In this document: piece by piece, positions 9,847 through 18,071 of the stretch
Numbering within the stretch: position 1 is the stretch's first letter
How the letters are laid out: the number at the start of each line of letters is the position of its first letter
Notes under the pieces: model-generated
The model's input: only the letters and a program-made list of their open reading frames with translations
The model's database searches: none
Told to the model about the DNA's origin: nothing
Program-made: the position numbers and the translations under genes
DNA from: Acinetobacter sp. B51(2017)
Lineage (GTDB): Bacteria; Pseudomonadota; Gammaproteobacteria; Pseudomonadales; Moraxellaceae
Direction of reading: 5' to 3'
DNA: 54,366 bases
Assembly: GCF_003711395.1 (NCBI RefSeq)
Contig: NZ_PJRJ01000020.1
Span: forward strand, 1-54,366

Positions 9847-11188
9847 AGCCAATTTGAATGTCGGTTGTAGCATGTTTGACGCGACTTTTTTTGGGTGTTG
9901 CAATCAAATAAGCCAAAGTCAAAGGCCCTAAACGTCCTGCAAACATTAATAGCATTAAAATGACCAAACTGATGGGGTTTAAATCTGCGGTAATACCACG
10001 CGATAAACCTACAGTACAAGCGGCAGAGACCGCTTCAAAAAGCAAATTTAAAAAGCTTTGTTTTGGTTCAACAATCATTAAAGCCAATACCCCAATAAAA
10101 ATCAGCATACAGGTAATAGATACCACTGCCATGGCCTTAAAAATGACTTTTTCAGAAATCGCATAGTGAAACACACGTAGCTCATCACTACGTCTTAAAA
10201 AATTAATGACACTCAGCACCACAATAATAAAAGTACCCACTTTAATGCCTCCAGCGGTACTTAAAGAGCCACCACCAATAAACATCAATAACATCGTGAT
10301 GAGTGCCGTGGTGTCATTAATCTCTGCCATATCGAGGCTATTAAAACCAGATGAGCGTGGTACAGTGGCGTGAAACCATGCATGCAGCGCTTGTTCACCT
10401 AAGCTTAAGTGCGCCATGGTATAGGGATTTTGTGCTTCTAAAGTCCAAATGACCACAAAACCAAAGATATTTAAGCCCAAAATAGTCAGCAGCACCAATT
10501 TGCTATTAGCAGATAGTTTTTTCCAGCGCTTTTTCTGCTGAATATCTAGCAGCACTAAAAAGCCAATGCCGCCAATAATATATAAAAAGCTGATGGTGAG
10601 CGTAATAATATATTGTCCATCAAAGCCTAAAAGCCCACCGGGGAATAAGGCAAAGCCTCCATTATTAAAGGCTGAAACACTGTAGAAGGCAGCATAAAAC
10701 ACAGCATCAGCAAAGTTATAGTTTTGCATCCATGCGATGGTTAAAATAAAAGTGCCGAGCAGCTCAAAAAATAAAGAATAAAAAAACACCGCTTTAATCG
10801 TCAGTGCTACTTTGGCTAAACTGGTATAACCAATGCTTTCTTGTGCCATCATTTGTTGTTTTAGCCCCAATTTAGGCGCCAAACTCAAAGCTGCTAAAAT
10901 CGCAAAGGTCATAAAGCCTAAGCCACCCAACTGTAACAACAGCATAATAATGCTTTGTCCAAAGGTGGTATAACTATCACCAATGTTGACTACCGAAAGC
11001 CCTGTAATGGTTACTGCAGAAGTGGCGGTAAACAGTGCTTCTAACCATGAAATATCACCATGATGTGATATGGGTGCTTTAAGTAACAGCGTCCCTAAGG
11101 CAATAAACATACAAAAGCCCAGTGCCAACAAACTTGGCGGGCTTAAGTTAATCGTTTTATGTTGCGGGTTATAGTGCAAATGTTTCAT
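9845..11188 (-). CDS. ktrB: Potassium uptake membrane subunit KtrB/TrkH family
   Basis: A 447-residue polytopic inner-membrane protein that forms the ion-conducting part of a Ktr-type sodium-dependent potassium system. The repeated pore loops are visible: ITGLSVVNIGD, FNNGGFALF, PRSSGFNSLD and CTVGLSRGI, each with the filter-like glycine. The length fits KtrB rather than the longer TrkH/TrkG. It overlaps the upstream regulator gene by 4 bases (ATGA type), so the two are translated together. It ends 33 bases from the convergent pldA with a shared palindromic terminator. Confidence 0.9.
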   Translation of the reverse strand: MKHLHYNPQHKTINLSPPSLLALGFCMFIALGTLLLKAPISHHGDISWLEALFTATSAVTITGLSVVNIGDSYTTFGQSIIMLLLQLGGLGFMTFAILAALSLAPKLGLKQQMMAQESIGYTSLAKVALTIKAVFFYSLFFELLGTFILTIAWMQNYNFADAVFYAAFYSVSAFNNGGFALFPGGLLGFDGQYIITLTISFLYIIGGIGFLVLLDIQQKKRWKKLSANSKLVLLTILGLNIFGFVVIWTLEAQNPYTMAHLSLGEQALHAWFHATVPRSSGFNSLDMAEINDTTALITMLLMFIGGGSLSTAGGIKVGTFIIVVLSVINFLRRSDELRVFHYAISEKVIFKAMAVVSITCMLIFIGVLALMIVEPKQSFLNLLFEAVSAACTVGLSRGITADLNPISLVILMLLMFAGRLGPLTLAYLIATPKKSRVKHATTDIQIG

Positions 11189-11844
11189 AAATCATCAACA
11201 AAGTACTGTGATAGGCGACGTAAGTCATGTAATTCGCCCGCAATCACCAACATATCACCTTGTTGTAAAATCAGTTGTGGATCAATTGTATAGTTAATAC
11301 TTGTGCCACGTTTATGTAAAATGCTGCGAATATCAGTCGCATGACGCATCAATTCGTAAAAACGTAAACCATGCATATTGGCTTTAATTTCAACACGCAC
11401 CAAATAATGATTGTCTTCTAAGGCCATATAGCGACTCACCATGGGGTAGCTTAAAGATTGTGCCACGCGAATCCCCATGTCTTCCTCAGGATGGATAATT
11501 TTATCCACGCCCAAATGGGTCAAAATCATATGATGCGCTTTGGAGTTGGCTTTCACCCAAATTTTTTTTAAGCCTAAGTTTTTTAAATGTAAAACACATA
11601 AAATACTGGCTTCAATATCTTCGCCAATGGCGACCACTGCAGCATCACAATTTTGGATATTTAGCTCGGCCAATACATGCTCATCGGTAGCATCGGCAAT
11701 CACCGCATGGGTAATGCTTTCAGCCAGATTGTCCACCAACTTTTTTTCATTGTCGATGCCAAGTACATCATGATTGAGTTGCATCAGTTGTTCGGCGACA
11801 GCAGCGCCAAAGCCACCTAAACCAATAACTGCAAATTGGGCCAT
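11185..11844 (-). CDS. ktrA: Potassium uptake regulatory subunit KtrA (RCK protein)
   Basis: A 219-residue cytoplasmic RCK protein that gates the KtrB pore. The N-terminal Rossmann motif is GLGGFGAAVAEQL (8-20), with an acidic residue at the end of the second strand (GIDNE) for nucleotide binding. The C-terminal TrkA-C domain spans about 140-219. The single RCK unit and length match KtrA, not the duplicated TrkA. ktrB follows with a 4-base overlap. The ATG at 11842-11844 has AAGGAGC upstream on the minus strand. Confidence 0.92.
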   Translation of the reverse strand: MAQFAVIGLGGFGAAVAEQLMQLNHDVLGIDNEKKLVDNLAESITHAVIADATDEHVLAELNIQNCDAAVVAIGEDIEASILCVLHLKNLGLKKIWVKANSKAHHMILTHLGVDKIIHPEEDMGIRVAQSLSYPMVSRYMALEDNHYLVRVEIKANMHGLRFYELMRHATDIRSILHKRGTSINYTIDPQLILQQGDMLVIAGELHDLRRLSQYFVDDL

Positions 11845-11973
11845 GTCAATGCTCCTTATCTTTTGTTAAGTGATTACCACCAAAGTGCATATAAACAACA
11901 CAATCTGAGTGGAAAATCATCCGAGGTGCATTTTATAATTTATTTTGATCTATCGCGAGACAAGGAGTGTAGC

Positions 11974-12480
11974 GTGGCTCGGAATTTATATGAAAATCTA
12001 CAGGTGGCATTTCCAGAACTCAAAAAAGTGCCTTTGCCTGACGAATTAGATCGCTTTGAATATTTTGTCAGTTGGCTCAATAGTTATCATACCCATTTGC
12101 AACGCTTAGATGGCCATGATTTCAGTCTAAAACAGCTAGACCATTGTTATCGTTTGCAACAGCTTAATTTAGACTTAGATGAACTGAAAAATGAAATTCG
12201 TGAAGAATTACAAAGTGTATATCAACTGTACGACGATGACGATGAGGCCGATGCAGACGCCCGCGACATGGGCGCATTTTATGCCACTGAAATTGGCGAT
12301 AATGTCATTTTAAATACCTTAAAGCTATTTATTGAACCTTATGATCTGGCGGTCGTAGTTTTAGATCATGAAGAACCTTATTGGATGATTGTGCCCAATC
12401 AGCCAGAATTGCTATCTGCTTTAAGCAAAAACTATGCGCAGACCTTTGGTGAAGAACAAGAATTTTTGGTCTTAGAATAA
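11974..12480 (+). CDS. Conserved acidic protein of unknown function
   Basis: I start this 168-residue protein at GTG 11974 (MARNLYENLQVAFPELKKV) because AAGGAG lies at 11962-11967 with ideal spacing. The open frame extends upstream to 11836, but that part would overlap the ktrA start and lacks a ribosome-binding site. The protein is strongly acidic, with a DDDDEADADARD run near the middle, and predicted helical at the N-terminus. It has no signal peptide or membrane segment. I do not recognise a domain. It is divergent from ktrA, leaving about 130 bases for both promoters, and ends at a clear terminator. Confidence 0.7.
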   Translation: MARNLYENLQVAFPELKKVPLPDELDRFEYFVSWLNSYHTHLQRLDGHDFSLKQLDHCYRLQQLNLDLDELKNEIREELQSVYQLYDDDDEADADARDMGAFYATEIGDNVILNTLKLFIEPYDLAVVVLDHEEPYWMIVPNQPELLSALSKNYAQTFGEEQEFLVLE

Positions 12481-12508
12481 AAAACCGCCTGCATGCAGAC
12501 GGTTTTTT
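12481..12508. terminator. Bidirectional terminator between the 11974 gene and ilvA
   Basis: AAAACCG pairs with CGGTTTT around an inner palindrome CTGCATGCAG (12489-12498), with a T-run after it on the plus strand and T-rich sequence on the minus strand. Confidence 0.85.
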
Positions 12509-12525
12509 AAAGCAAGCTAAAATAT

Positions 12526-14064
12526 TTATTTTAAGAAACGCTGATAACCTAAGTTATTGGTCACTTCATCGTACGGATAAGTGATGCTCTCTAAGGTTTC
12601 AATTAAACCATCTGGATTTTGCTGTGCATCGGTGGCTTCAAGCCCGACCAAAACACGACCTTCCGCTGCGCCGTGGTTACGGTAGTGGAACAGGGTAATG
12701 TTATGCGTTGGACCAAGACGTTCTAAGAAGGTGAGTAACGCTCCCGGACGCTCTGGGAATTCGACACGGAATAAACGTTCGTTGGCAAGATCGGCATGAC
12801 CACCAATTAAATAACGAATATGCAGTTTAGCCACTTCATCATCCGATAAGTCATCCACATCATATTGCGCTTTTAGTGCGTCATAAATGTCGTGACGTTC
12901 TTTTTCGCCGCCTTTTAAGCTAATCCCGACAAACACTTGCGCGGCTGTGGCACCACTAGCACGGTAGTTAAACTCGGTAATATTACGACCTTGCAAAGCA
13001 CGGCAGAATTTAAGGAATGAGCCTTTTTCTTCTGGAATCGTGACGGCAAAAATCGCTTCACGGCGTTCACCCAGTTCAGTACGTTCGGCAATATAACGTA
13101 AACGGTCAAAGTTCATGTTGGCGCCGCAAACAATCGACACCATGTTTTTACCGTGTAGGTTATGTTGTTCTACATATTTTTTAATACCGGCAAGCGCCAT
13201 GGCACCAGACGGCTCAACGATGCTACGGCATTCGTCAAAGGTATCTTTTACCGCCGCACAGATTTCATCGGTATTCACTAAGACCACTTCAGGTTCCACG
13301 ATTGGGCCTGAGTTATCTGATTTTTGTAGACGAATCACTTCAAACGGTTTTTCACCAATTTGTGCGACCGCGGTGCCATCGGCAAATAAACCTACAGAGG
13401 GAAGAATGACACGTTCACCGGCTTCAAGGGCCGCTTTTAAACAAGCAGATTCGTCATATTCAACAGGAATGACTTTGACGTGTGGCGCAACATCACCTAA
13501 ATAAGCCGCAACCCCTGCAATTAAGCCGCCACCGCCGACTGCAACAAATACATATTCCACATCACGCCATTGACGTAAAATTTCATTAGCAATGGTGCCT
13601 TGACCTGCCATGACCAATTCATCGTCATAGGGTGGAATAAAAGTCATGCCTTCTTCTGTGGCACGGGCAATGGCATATTTATTGGCTACATCAAATGAAT
13701 CGCCATGTAATACCACTTCACCACCTAAGCGTTTTACCGCTTGCACTTTAATATCAGGTGTAGTTTTTGGCATCACTATGATGGCACGAATGCCTAGTTT
13801 TTGCCCGGATAATGCGACCCCTTGCGCATGGTTACCGGCAGAAGCAGTGATCACACCGCGTTCGAGTTGTTCTTTACTGAGTTGGCTAATACGGTTATAG
13901 GCGCCGCGCAGCTTGAAAGAAAACACCGGCTGTAAATCTTCACGTTTAAAGCGAATATTATTATTAAGCTTCTCACTAATTCGAGGCGCTGCTTCGAGTG
14001 GGGTTTCGATTGCAACGTCATACACCGTTGCCTGTAAAATTTGTCGAACCAAACGAGACAGCAT
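12526..14064 (-). CDS. ilvA: Threonine ammonia-lyase, biosynthetic
   Basis: PLP enzyme making 2-oxobutanoate from threonine, the committed step to isoleucine. The 512-residue protein has the PLP lysine at K51 in FSFKLRGAYN, the phosphate-binding GGGGLIAG loop near 178, and a C-terminal half of about 180 residues containing two ACT-like regulatory segments (KGSFLKFCRALQGRN and PGALLTFLERLG). The two-segment tail is typical of the isoleucine-inhibited biosynthetic enzyme, not the catabolic TdcB. It is transcribed divergently from rpiA with 107 bases between the starts. No leader-peptide attenuator is visible. Confidence 0.95.
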   Translation of the reverse strand: MLSRLVRQILQATVYDVAIETPLEAAPRISEKLNNNIRFKREDLQPVFSFKLRGAYNRISQLSKEQLERGVITASAGNHAQGVALSGQKLGIRAIIVMPKTTPDIKVQAVKRLGGEVVLHGDSFDVANKYAIARATEEGMTFIPPYDDELVMAGQGTIANEILRQWRDVEYVFVAVGGGGLIAGVAAYLGDVAPHVKVIPVEYDESACLKAALEAGERVILPSVGLFADGTAVAQIGEKPFEVIRLQKSDNSGPIVEPEVVLVNTDEICAAVKDTFDECRSIVEPSGAMALAGIKKYVEQHNLHGKNMVSIVCGANMNFDRLRYIAERTELGERREAIFAVTIPEEKGSFLKFCRALQGRNITEFNYRASGATAAQVFVGISLKGGEKERHDIYDALKAQYDVDDLSDDEVAKLHIRYLIGGHADLANERLFRVEFPERPGALLTFLERLGPTHNITLFHYRNHGAAEGRVLVGLEATDAQQNPDGLIETLESITYPYDEVTNNLGYQRFLK

Positions 14065-14171
14065 GTTAATCTTCCATCTAACAGTTTAAAATAGGGGCTT
14101 ATTGTAACAAACCCCTGTCTTTTTGGGCTGAAAATTCAGCAACAAAGGTCAAATTTTAGTCGAGTAAAGCG

Positions 14172-14843
14172 ATGAGCCTATATACTACCCAAGATGAAAA
14201 GAAAAAAGCAGCCGCAAAAGCTGCATTAAAGCATTTACCGAAAGGCGGTATTTTAGGCGTTGGTACGGGCAGTACTGTGAATTTCTTAATCGAAATGTTG
14301 CCTGAATTACAACTTGAAGCGGCTGTTTCAAGCTCAGAAGCAACTGCAGAACGTCTACGTAAGTTGGGTATTGAAGTTGTCGACATGAACTCTGTTGCAA
14401 GTTTAGATGCCTATGTAGATGGTGCAGATGAAATTGATGCCAATTTACACATGATTAAAGGCGGCGGTGCAGCCTTAACGCGCGAAAAAATCGTGGCGTC
14501 AATTGCCAAAAAATTCGTATGTATCGTAGATGATTCAAAGTGGGTCAATCAATTGGGCGTAGGCTTTGCGCTTCCTGTTGAAGTGATTCCAATGGCACGT
14601 TCAGCTGTAGCACGTAAAATTGTCAGCTTAGGCGGTGACCCTGTTTACCGTGAAGGCGTAGTGACCGATAACGGTAACGTGATTTTAGACGTACATAACT
14701 TAAATATCTTAAATGCCTTAGAGCTTGAAAAAACCATTAACGATATTCCGGGTGTGGTATGTAACGGTATTTTCGCAATTAATAAAGCGGATATTGCGGT
14801 TGTTGCAACAGACAACGGTATTGAAGAACGCACAGCAGGCTAA
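14172..14843 (+). CDS. rpiA: Ribose-5-phosphate isomerase A
   Basis: Interconverts ribose 5-phosphate and ribulose 5-phosphate in the non-oxidative pentose phosphate pathway. The 223-residue protein has the family motifs [10 protein letters not shown] (about 35-44), DGADEID (about 84-90) and [14 protein letters not shown] (about 96-109), which hold the catalytic aspartate, glutamate and lysine. The length is normal. It is divergent from ilvA; both genes sit in this order in other gammaproteobacteria. A hairpin lies 11 bases after the stop codon. Confidence 0.96.
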   Translation: MSLYTTQDEKKKAAAKAALKHLPKGGILGVGTGSTVNFLIEMLPELQLEAAVSSSEATAERLRKLGIEVVDMNSVASLDAYVDGADEIDANLHMIKGGGAALTREKIVASIAKKFVCIVDDSKWVNQLGVGFALPVEVIPMARSAVARKIVSLGGDPVYREGVVTDNGNVILDVHNLNILNALELEKTINDIPGVVCNGIFAINKADIAVVATDNGIEERTAG

Positions 14844-14853
14844 TTTTTGCTGA

Positions 14854-14884
14854 TTTCCCAAGTCTAAATGTAGGCTTGGGAAAA
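14854..14884 (+). terminator. Hairpin after rpiA
   Basis: TTTCCCAAG(T)CTA pairs with TAG(G)CTTGGGAAA around AAATG. It follows the rpiA stop, but the T-run after it on the plus strand is missing, so it is a weak terminator or a processing or stabilising hairpin. Confidence 0.5.
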
Positions 14885-14899
14885 TCTGACTTAAAAATA

Positions 14900-15553
14900 A
14901 TGACCCACTCTTTACCTGAAATACAGATTCAACCTAAGCTGAGCGCCAAGCGTTTTAGACTCAGGGTGTATCCTGATAAAATTTGCTTAACCGTACCTTT
15001 TTTCGCGCGTAAGCAGCATATTCAAGCTTTTCTGGCACAGTCGCAAGCTTGGTTAATAGAAGCATGGCAAAAACAACACGTCAGCCCATTTATTCCTCCT
15101 CAGCAACTACAACTCTTTAATTTAGAACAGCCCATTCATATTATTTACCAAGCGCAAAAACAAGCCTTTTACCTGCAAGATCAACAGCTTTTTATTGATG
15201 AATCTCAAGTGCAGGCTGCTTTAAAGGCTTTTATCTTCAGTTATGCCAAACAACATTTGCCGCTTTTTTTGCAGCAAGTGAGTACTGAAATCAATTTACC
15301 TTATCAAAAAATAACTATTCGCCAAGCCAAAACCCGTTGGGGCAGTTGCTCATCGACAAAAAACATTATGCTGAGTAGCGCTTTGGTGTTATGTGAACAA
15401 CATCTCGTGCGTTATGTCTGTATTCATGAGTTGGCACATACTTTACATATGAATCACAGTGCCGATTTTTGGCAGGTAGTGGCACAGTTTGATCCCGATC
15501 ATTTACAGCATCGCCAACGCTTAAAACAACAGCAAATTCATGTTTTATATTGA
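14900..15553 (+). CDS. YgjP-like zinc metallopeptidase domain protein
   Basis: The 217-residue protein carries the zinc motif H-E-L-A-H in YVCIHELAHTLHMNHSADFW, followed by a third ligand histidine in HMNHS. The preceding RQAKTRWGSCSSTKNI is the diagnostic block of the YgjP (SprT-like, DUF45) metal-dependent hydrolases. The substrate is unknown; relatives often sit beside restriction systems or stand alone, as here. I prefer the ATG at 14900 (MTHSLPEIQIQ) over the upstream TTG at 14876, because that TTG lies inside the rpiA hairpin; neither has a strong ribosome-binding site. Confidence 0.82.
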   Translation: MTHSLPEIQIQPKLSAKRFRLRVYPDKICLTVPFFARKQHIQAFLAQSQAWLIEAWQKQHVSPFIPPQQLQLFNLEQPIHIIYQAQKQAFYLQDQQLFIDESQVQAALKAFIFSYAKQHLPLFLQQVSTEINLPYQKITIRQAKTRWGSCSSTKNIMLSSALVLCEQHLVRYVCIHELAHTLHMNHSADFWQVVAQFDPDHLQHRQRLKQQQIHVLY

Positions 15554-15772
15554 ATTTTATTGCACTAAAATATCCACTATATTTAGCCTAAGTAAGTTTT
15601 AAAATAATTTTATACGTCATCAAAAAGATAAAACCTATTTATTTGATTTGATTATTCAGTTGATCTGTTGCTTTAAATAGCAACAAAGCGCTGTGAAATG
15701 GTTTTGAAAAAATCAACTTCCTGTCATACTAAGTCTTGATGAAAACCAACGAGATAAATTGAGGTTGTGCAC

Positions 15773-16819
15773 GTGATTACTGTCGGAATTGTAGGTGGTA
15801 CAGGGTATACAGGCGTTGAATTGTTACGTCTTTTGTTACGTCATCCGGATGTACAAGTAACACTTCTCACCTCACGTACGGAAGCGGGTCGCCGTGTGGA
15901 CGATATGTTCCCAAGCCTACGCGGACATACCGATCTATGCTATTCGGACTTAAATGTAGAACAATTAAAGCAATGTGATGTTGTATTTTTTGCAACCCCA
16001 CATGGTGTAGCCATGAAACATGCGGCAGAGCTTGTGGCAGCCAACACCAAAGTCATTGACTTAGCTGCAGATTTCCGTTTGCAAAATTTACAACAATTTG
16101 AAAAATGGTATGGCTTAGAACATGCTTGTCCAGAGATTTTAAAAGATTCTGTTTATGGTTTATCTGAACTGAATCGTGACAAAATTAAACAAGCCCATGT
16201 GATTGGTAATCCAGGTTGTTACCCAACGACTGTACAATTGGGTTTAGCACCAGTATTAAAAGCACAAGATTTAGTCAAACCAGAAAGCATTATTATTGAT
16301 GCTAAATCAGGTGTGTCAGGTGCGGGGCGTAAAGCCAGTCTGGGTATGATTTATTCAGAAAATGCCGATAACTTTAAAGCCTATGGTGTGGCAGGGCACC
16401 GCCATCATCCGGAAATAGTCGAAGCCTTAGAAAACATCTCAGGTCAAACAGGGGTGTTTGATCATATTGTGTTTGTGCCGCATTTAGTGCCGATGATTCG
16501 CGGCATGCTCAGCACCATCTACATTGATTTAACTGAGCAAGGTCAAGCGACCGATTTACAAAGCTTATATGAAGCATTTTATGCCAACGAACAGTTTGTA
16601 GATGTGATGCCTGCAGGCAGTTCACCAGAGACACGTTCAGTGCGTGGTGCCAACCAGTTACGTATTGCTTTATATCGCCCGCAGCCGCAAAAGCTGATTA
16701 TCTTGGTAGCACAAGATAACTTAGTGAAAGGTGCAGCAGGTCAGGCTGTACAAAACATGAACTTAATGTTTGGTTTTAGCGAGAATGCTGGTCTAGACGG
16801 CATTGGTTTATTACCATAA
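15773..16819 (+). CDS. argC: N-acetyl-gamma-glutamyl-phosphate reductase
   Basis: NADPH-dependent third step of arginine biosynthesis. The 348-residue protein begins with the Rossmann motif [17 protein letters not shown] (about 5-21). The catalytic cysteine is in the family signature [16 protein letters not shown] near 150. There are two possible GTG starts, 15767 and 15773; the second has GAGG at 15761-15764 with 8-base spacing and gives [11 protein letters not shown], so I use it. It is preceded by about 210 bases of A/T-rich sequence that should hold its promoter. argF, another arginine gene, lies separately at 21329. Confidence 0.95.
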   Translation: MITVGIVGGTGYTGVELLRLLLRHPDVQVTLLTSRTEAGRRVDDMFPSLRGHTDLCYSDLNVEQLKQCDVVFFATPHGVAMKHAAELVAANTKVIDLAADFRLQNLQQFEKWYGLEHACPEILKDSVYGLSELNRDKIKQAHVIGNPGCYPTTVQLGLAPVLKAQDLVKPESIIIDAKSGVSGAGRKASLGMIYSENADNFKAYGVAGHRHHPEIVEALENISGQTGVFDHIVFVPHLVPMIRGMLSTIYIDLTEQGQATDLQSLYEAFYANEQFVDVMPAGSSPETRSVRGANQLRIALYRPQPQKLIILVAQDNLVKGAAGQAVQNMNLMFGFSENAGLDGIGLLP

Positions 16820-16836
16820 AAAACGCTTTAGCACTT

Positions 16837-16870
16837 CACACACATTTAAATTTACCGTTAAATGTGTGTG
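16837..16870 (+). terminator. 13-bp perfect hairpin between argC and the next gene
   Basis: CACACACATTTAA (16837-16849) pairs perfectly with TTAAATGTGTGTG (16858-16870) around ATTTACCG. Only a broken T-rich tract (CTTGGCTTTATTT) follows, so it may be a partial terminator between argC and the downstream clp-linked genes. Confidence 0.55.
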
Positions 16871-16893
16871 CTTGGCTTTATTTGACCTAAGAG

Positions 16894-17631
16894 ATGACAA
16901 TGCAAGACACCGATTCAAATACAACACAAAAAAAACCAATCTTACAAGGTAATTTACCCCTAGCACTTGGCGCTGCAATTTTAGTGCTCAGCAGTGGTTT
17001 CTTGGCGTATTCAATCGGCCATCGTCAGGGATTAACGGTCACAGGCTATGATGCAGATGCAGAACAACTGGTTGAAGTGGTACAAAAACAAAAAGCCAGC
17101 CTTGAATCGTTAAATAAAAGCTTAAATGCCGCCATTCAAGAGCGTGACGTGGCTGTAACCAATTCCAATGATTTATATGCTGCTGTTAATCAAGCCAAAG
17201 CTAATCAAGAGCAAGCCGAAGGCATGAGTGCCATTTACCGTGAAGTCTTAAAACAACGCGGTGGTCTTAGTCTGACTATTCAAAACTTAGGTATTAAATC
17301 TTTACCTGAAAATGTATATGAATATCAAATTGATTTGGTGCAAGTCAGCCCAAATAATCGCCGCGCGACTGGAAGTGTAGAGCTGCGTCTCATTCGCGGT
17401 ACAGAAGTACTCACCGTGCCACTTGAAGACTCTCAATTTGGTTTTGAAAATTACGAGCGTTTAACTGGTCGTTGGACCATGCCCAAAGGTTTTAGCCCAC
17501 AATTTATTGAGGTGCGTTTAACAGGTGCGACATCTGTTACAAAGCGTTTTAGTTGGTCGCGTGGTCAAGCGGTTGAATCACCCTCTGCCTTTGTCGCAGA
17601 GATCCCACAAGTCGAAGCAAATGCCCAATAA
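16894..17631 (+). CDS. Membrane-anchored coiled-coil protein (DUF6776-like)
   Basis: A 245-residue protein with a short cytoplasmic N-terminus, one membrane segment at about 24-45 ([19 protein letters not shown]), a coiled coil at about 60-115 and a periplasmic, beta-rich C-terminal domain. A gene of this layout follows argC in related gammaproteobacteria and is annotated there as DUF6776; I rely on memory for that name. ATG at 16894 and ATG at 16900 are both possible starts. Its stop overlaps the clpS start by one base (TAATG). Confidence 0.65.
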   Translation: MTMQDTDSNTTQKKPILQGNLPLALGAAILVLSSGFLAYSIGHRQGLTVTGYDADAEQLVEVVQKQKASLESLNKSLNAAIQERDVAVTNSNDLYAAVNQAKANQEQAEGMSAIYREVLKQRGGLSLTIQNLGIKSLPENVYEYQIDLVQVSPNNRRATGSVELRLIRGTEVLTVPLEDSQFGFENYERLTGRWTMPKGFSPQFIEVRLTGATSVTKRFSWSRGQAVESPSAFVAEIPQVEANAQ

Positions 17632-18062
17632 TGGTGAATCAGAGTCATATGCCAAGTTCTAAGCGTTGTGTTTGTTTAAATCAAATAAAAACCACTTTTC
17701 AACAATCAGGTCTCGTGGATTGGCATCTCGCGCCGCGTTTAGGTGATACGCCGCAGCAAGATGAGCATGGCGACGTGGCTGTGAAACCTGCGCCACCTGA
17801 ACTTAAACGCCCACCGTTATATATGGTGTTATTAATGAATGACGATTACACGCCAATGGACTTTGTAATCGAAATTTTACAACAATACTTTGCAATGAAT
17901 CTTGACCAAGCAACTCAAGTAATGTTAACAGTACATTATGAAGGAAAAGGTGTAGCTGGGGTCTATCCGCGAGACATTGCAGAAACCAAAGCCAACCAAG
18001 TCAATAATTATGCTAGAGCTCAAGGACATCCTTTATTGTGTCAAATTGAGCCGAAAAGTTAA
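17631..18062 (+). CDS. clpS: ClpA adaptor protein ClpS
   Basis: Adaptor that delivers N-degron substrates to ClpAP. The core domain starts at [20 protein letters not shown] and runs to [11 protein letters not shown]; the [10 protein letters not shown] block forms the N-end-residue pocket. From the ATG at 17631 the protein is 143 residues, so about 60 residues precede the core, longer than in E. coli (106 in total). An in-frame GTG at 17715 would give 115 residues and is a real alternative, although the ATG overlaps the previous stop (TAATG) in a way that suggests coupling. clpA follows after 9 bases, the conserved clpS-clpA pair. Confidence 0.92.
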   Translation: MVNQSHMPSSKRCVCLNQIKTTFQQSGLVDWHLAPRLGDTPQQDEHGDVAVKPAPPELKRPPLYMVLLMNDDYTPMDFVIEILQQYFAMNLDQATQVMLTVHYEGKGVAGVYPRDIAETKANQVNNYARAQGHPLLCQIEPKS

Positions 18063-18071
18063 GGGGGTTGC

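Noticed and set aside
9960..10166. Plus-strand open frame of 68 codons inside ktrB
   Set aside because: Shadow of the ktrB reading frame, with no support of its own.
11836..11973. Upstream extension of the 11974 gene
   Set aside because: It overlaps the start of ktrA and has no ribosome-binding site, whereas AAGGAG sits just before the GTG at 11974.
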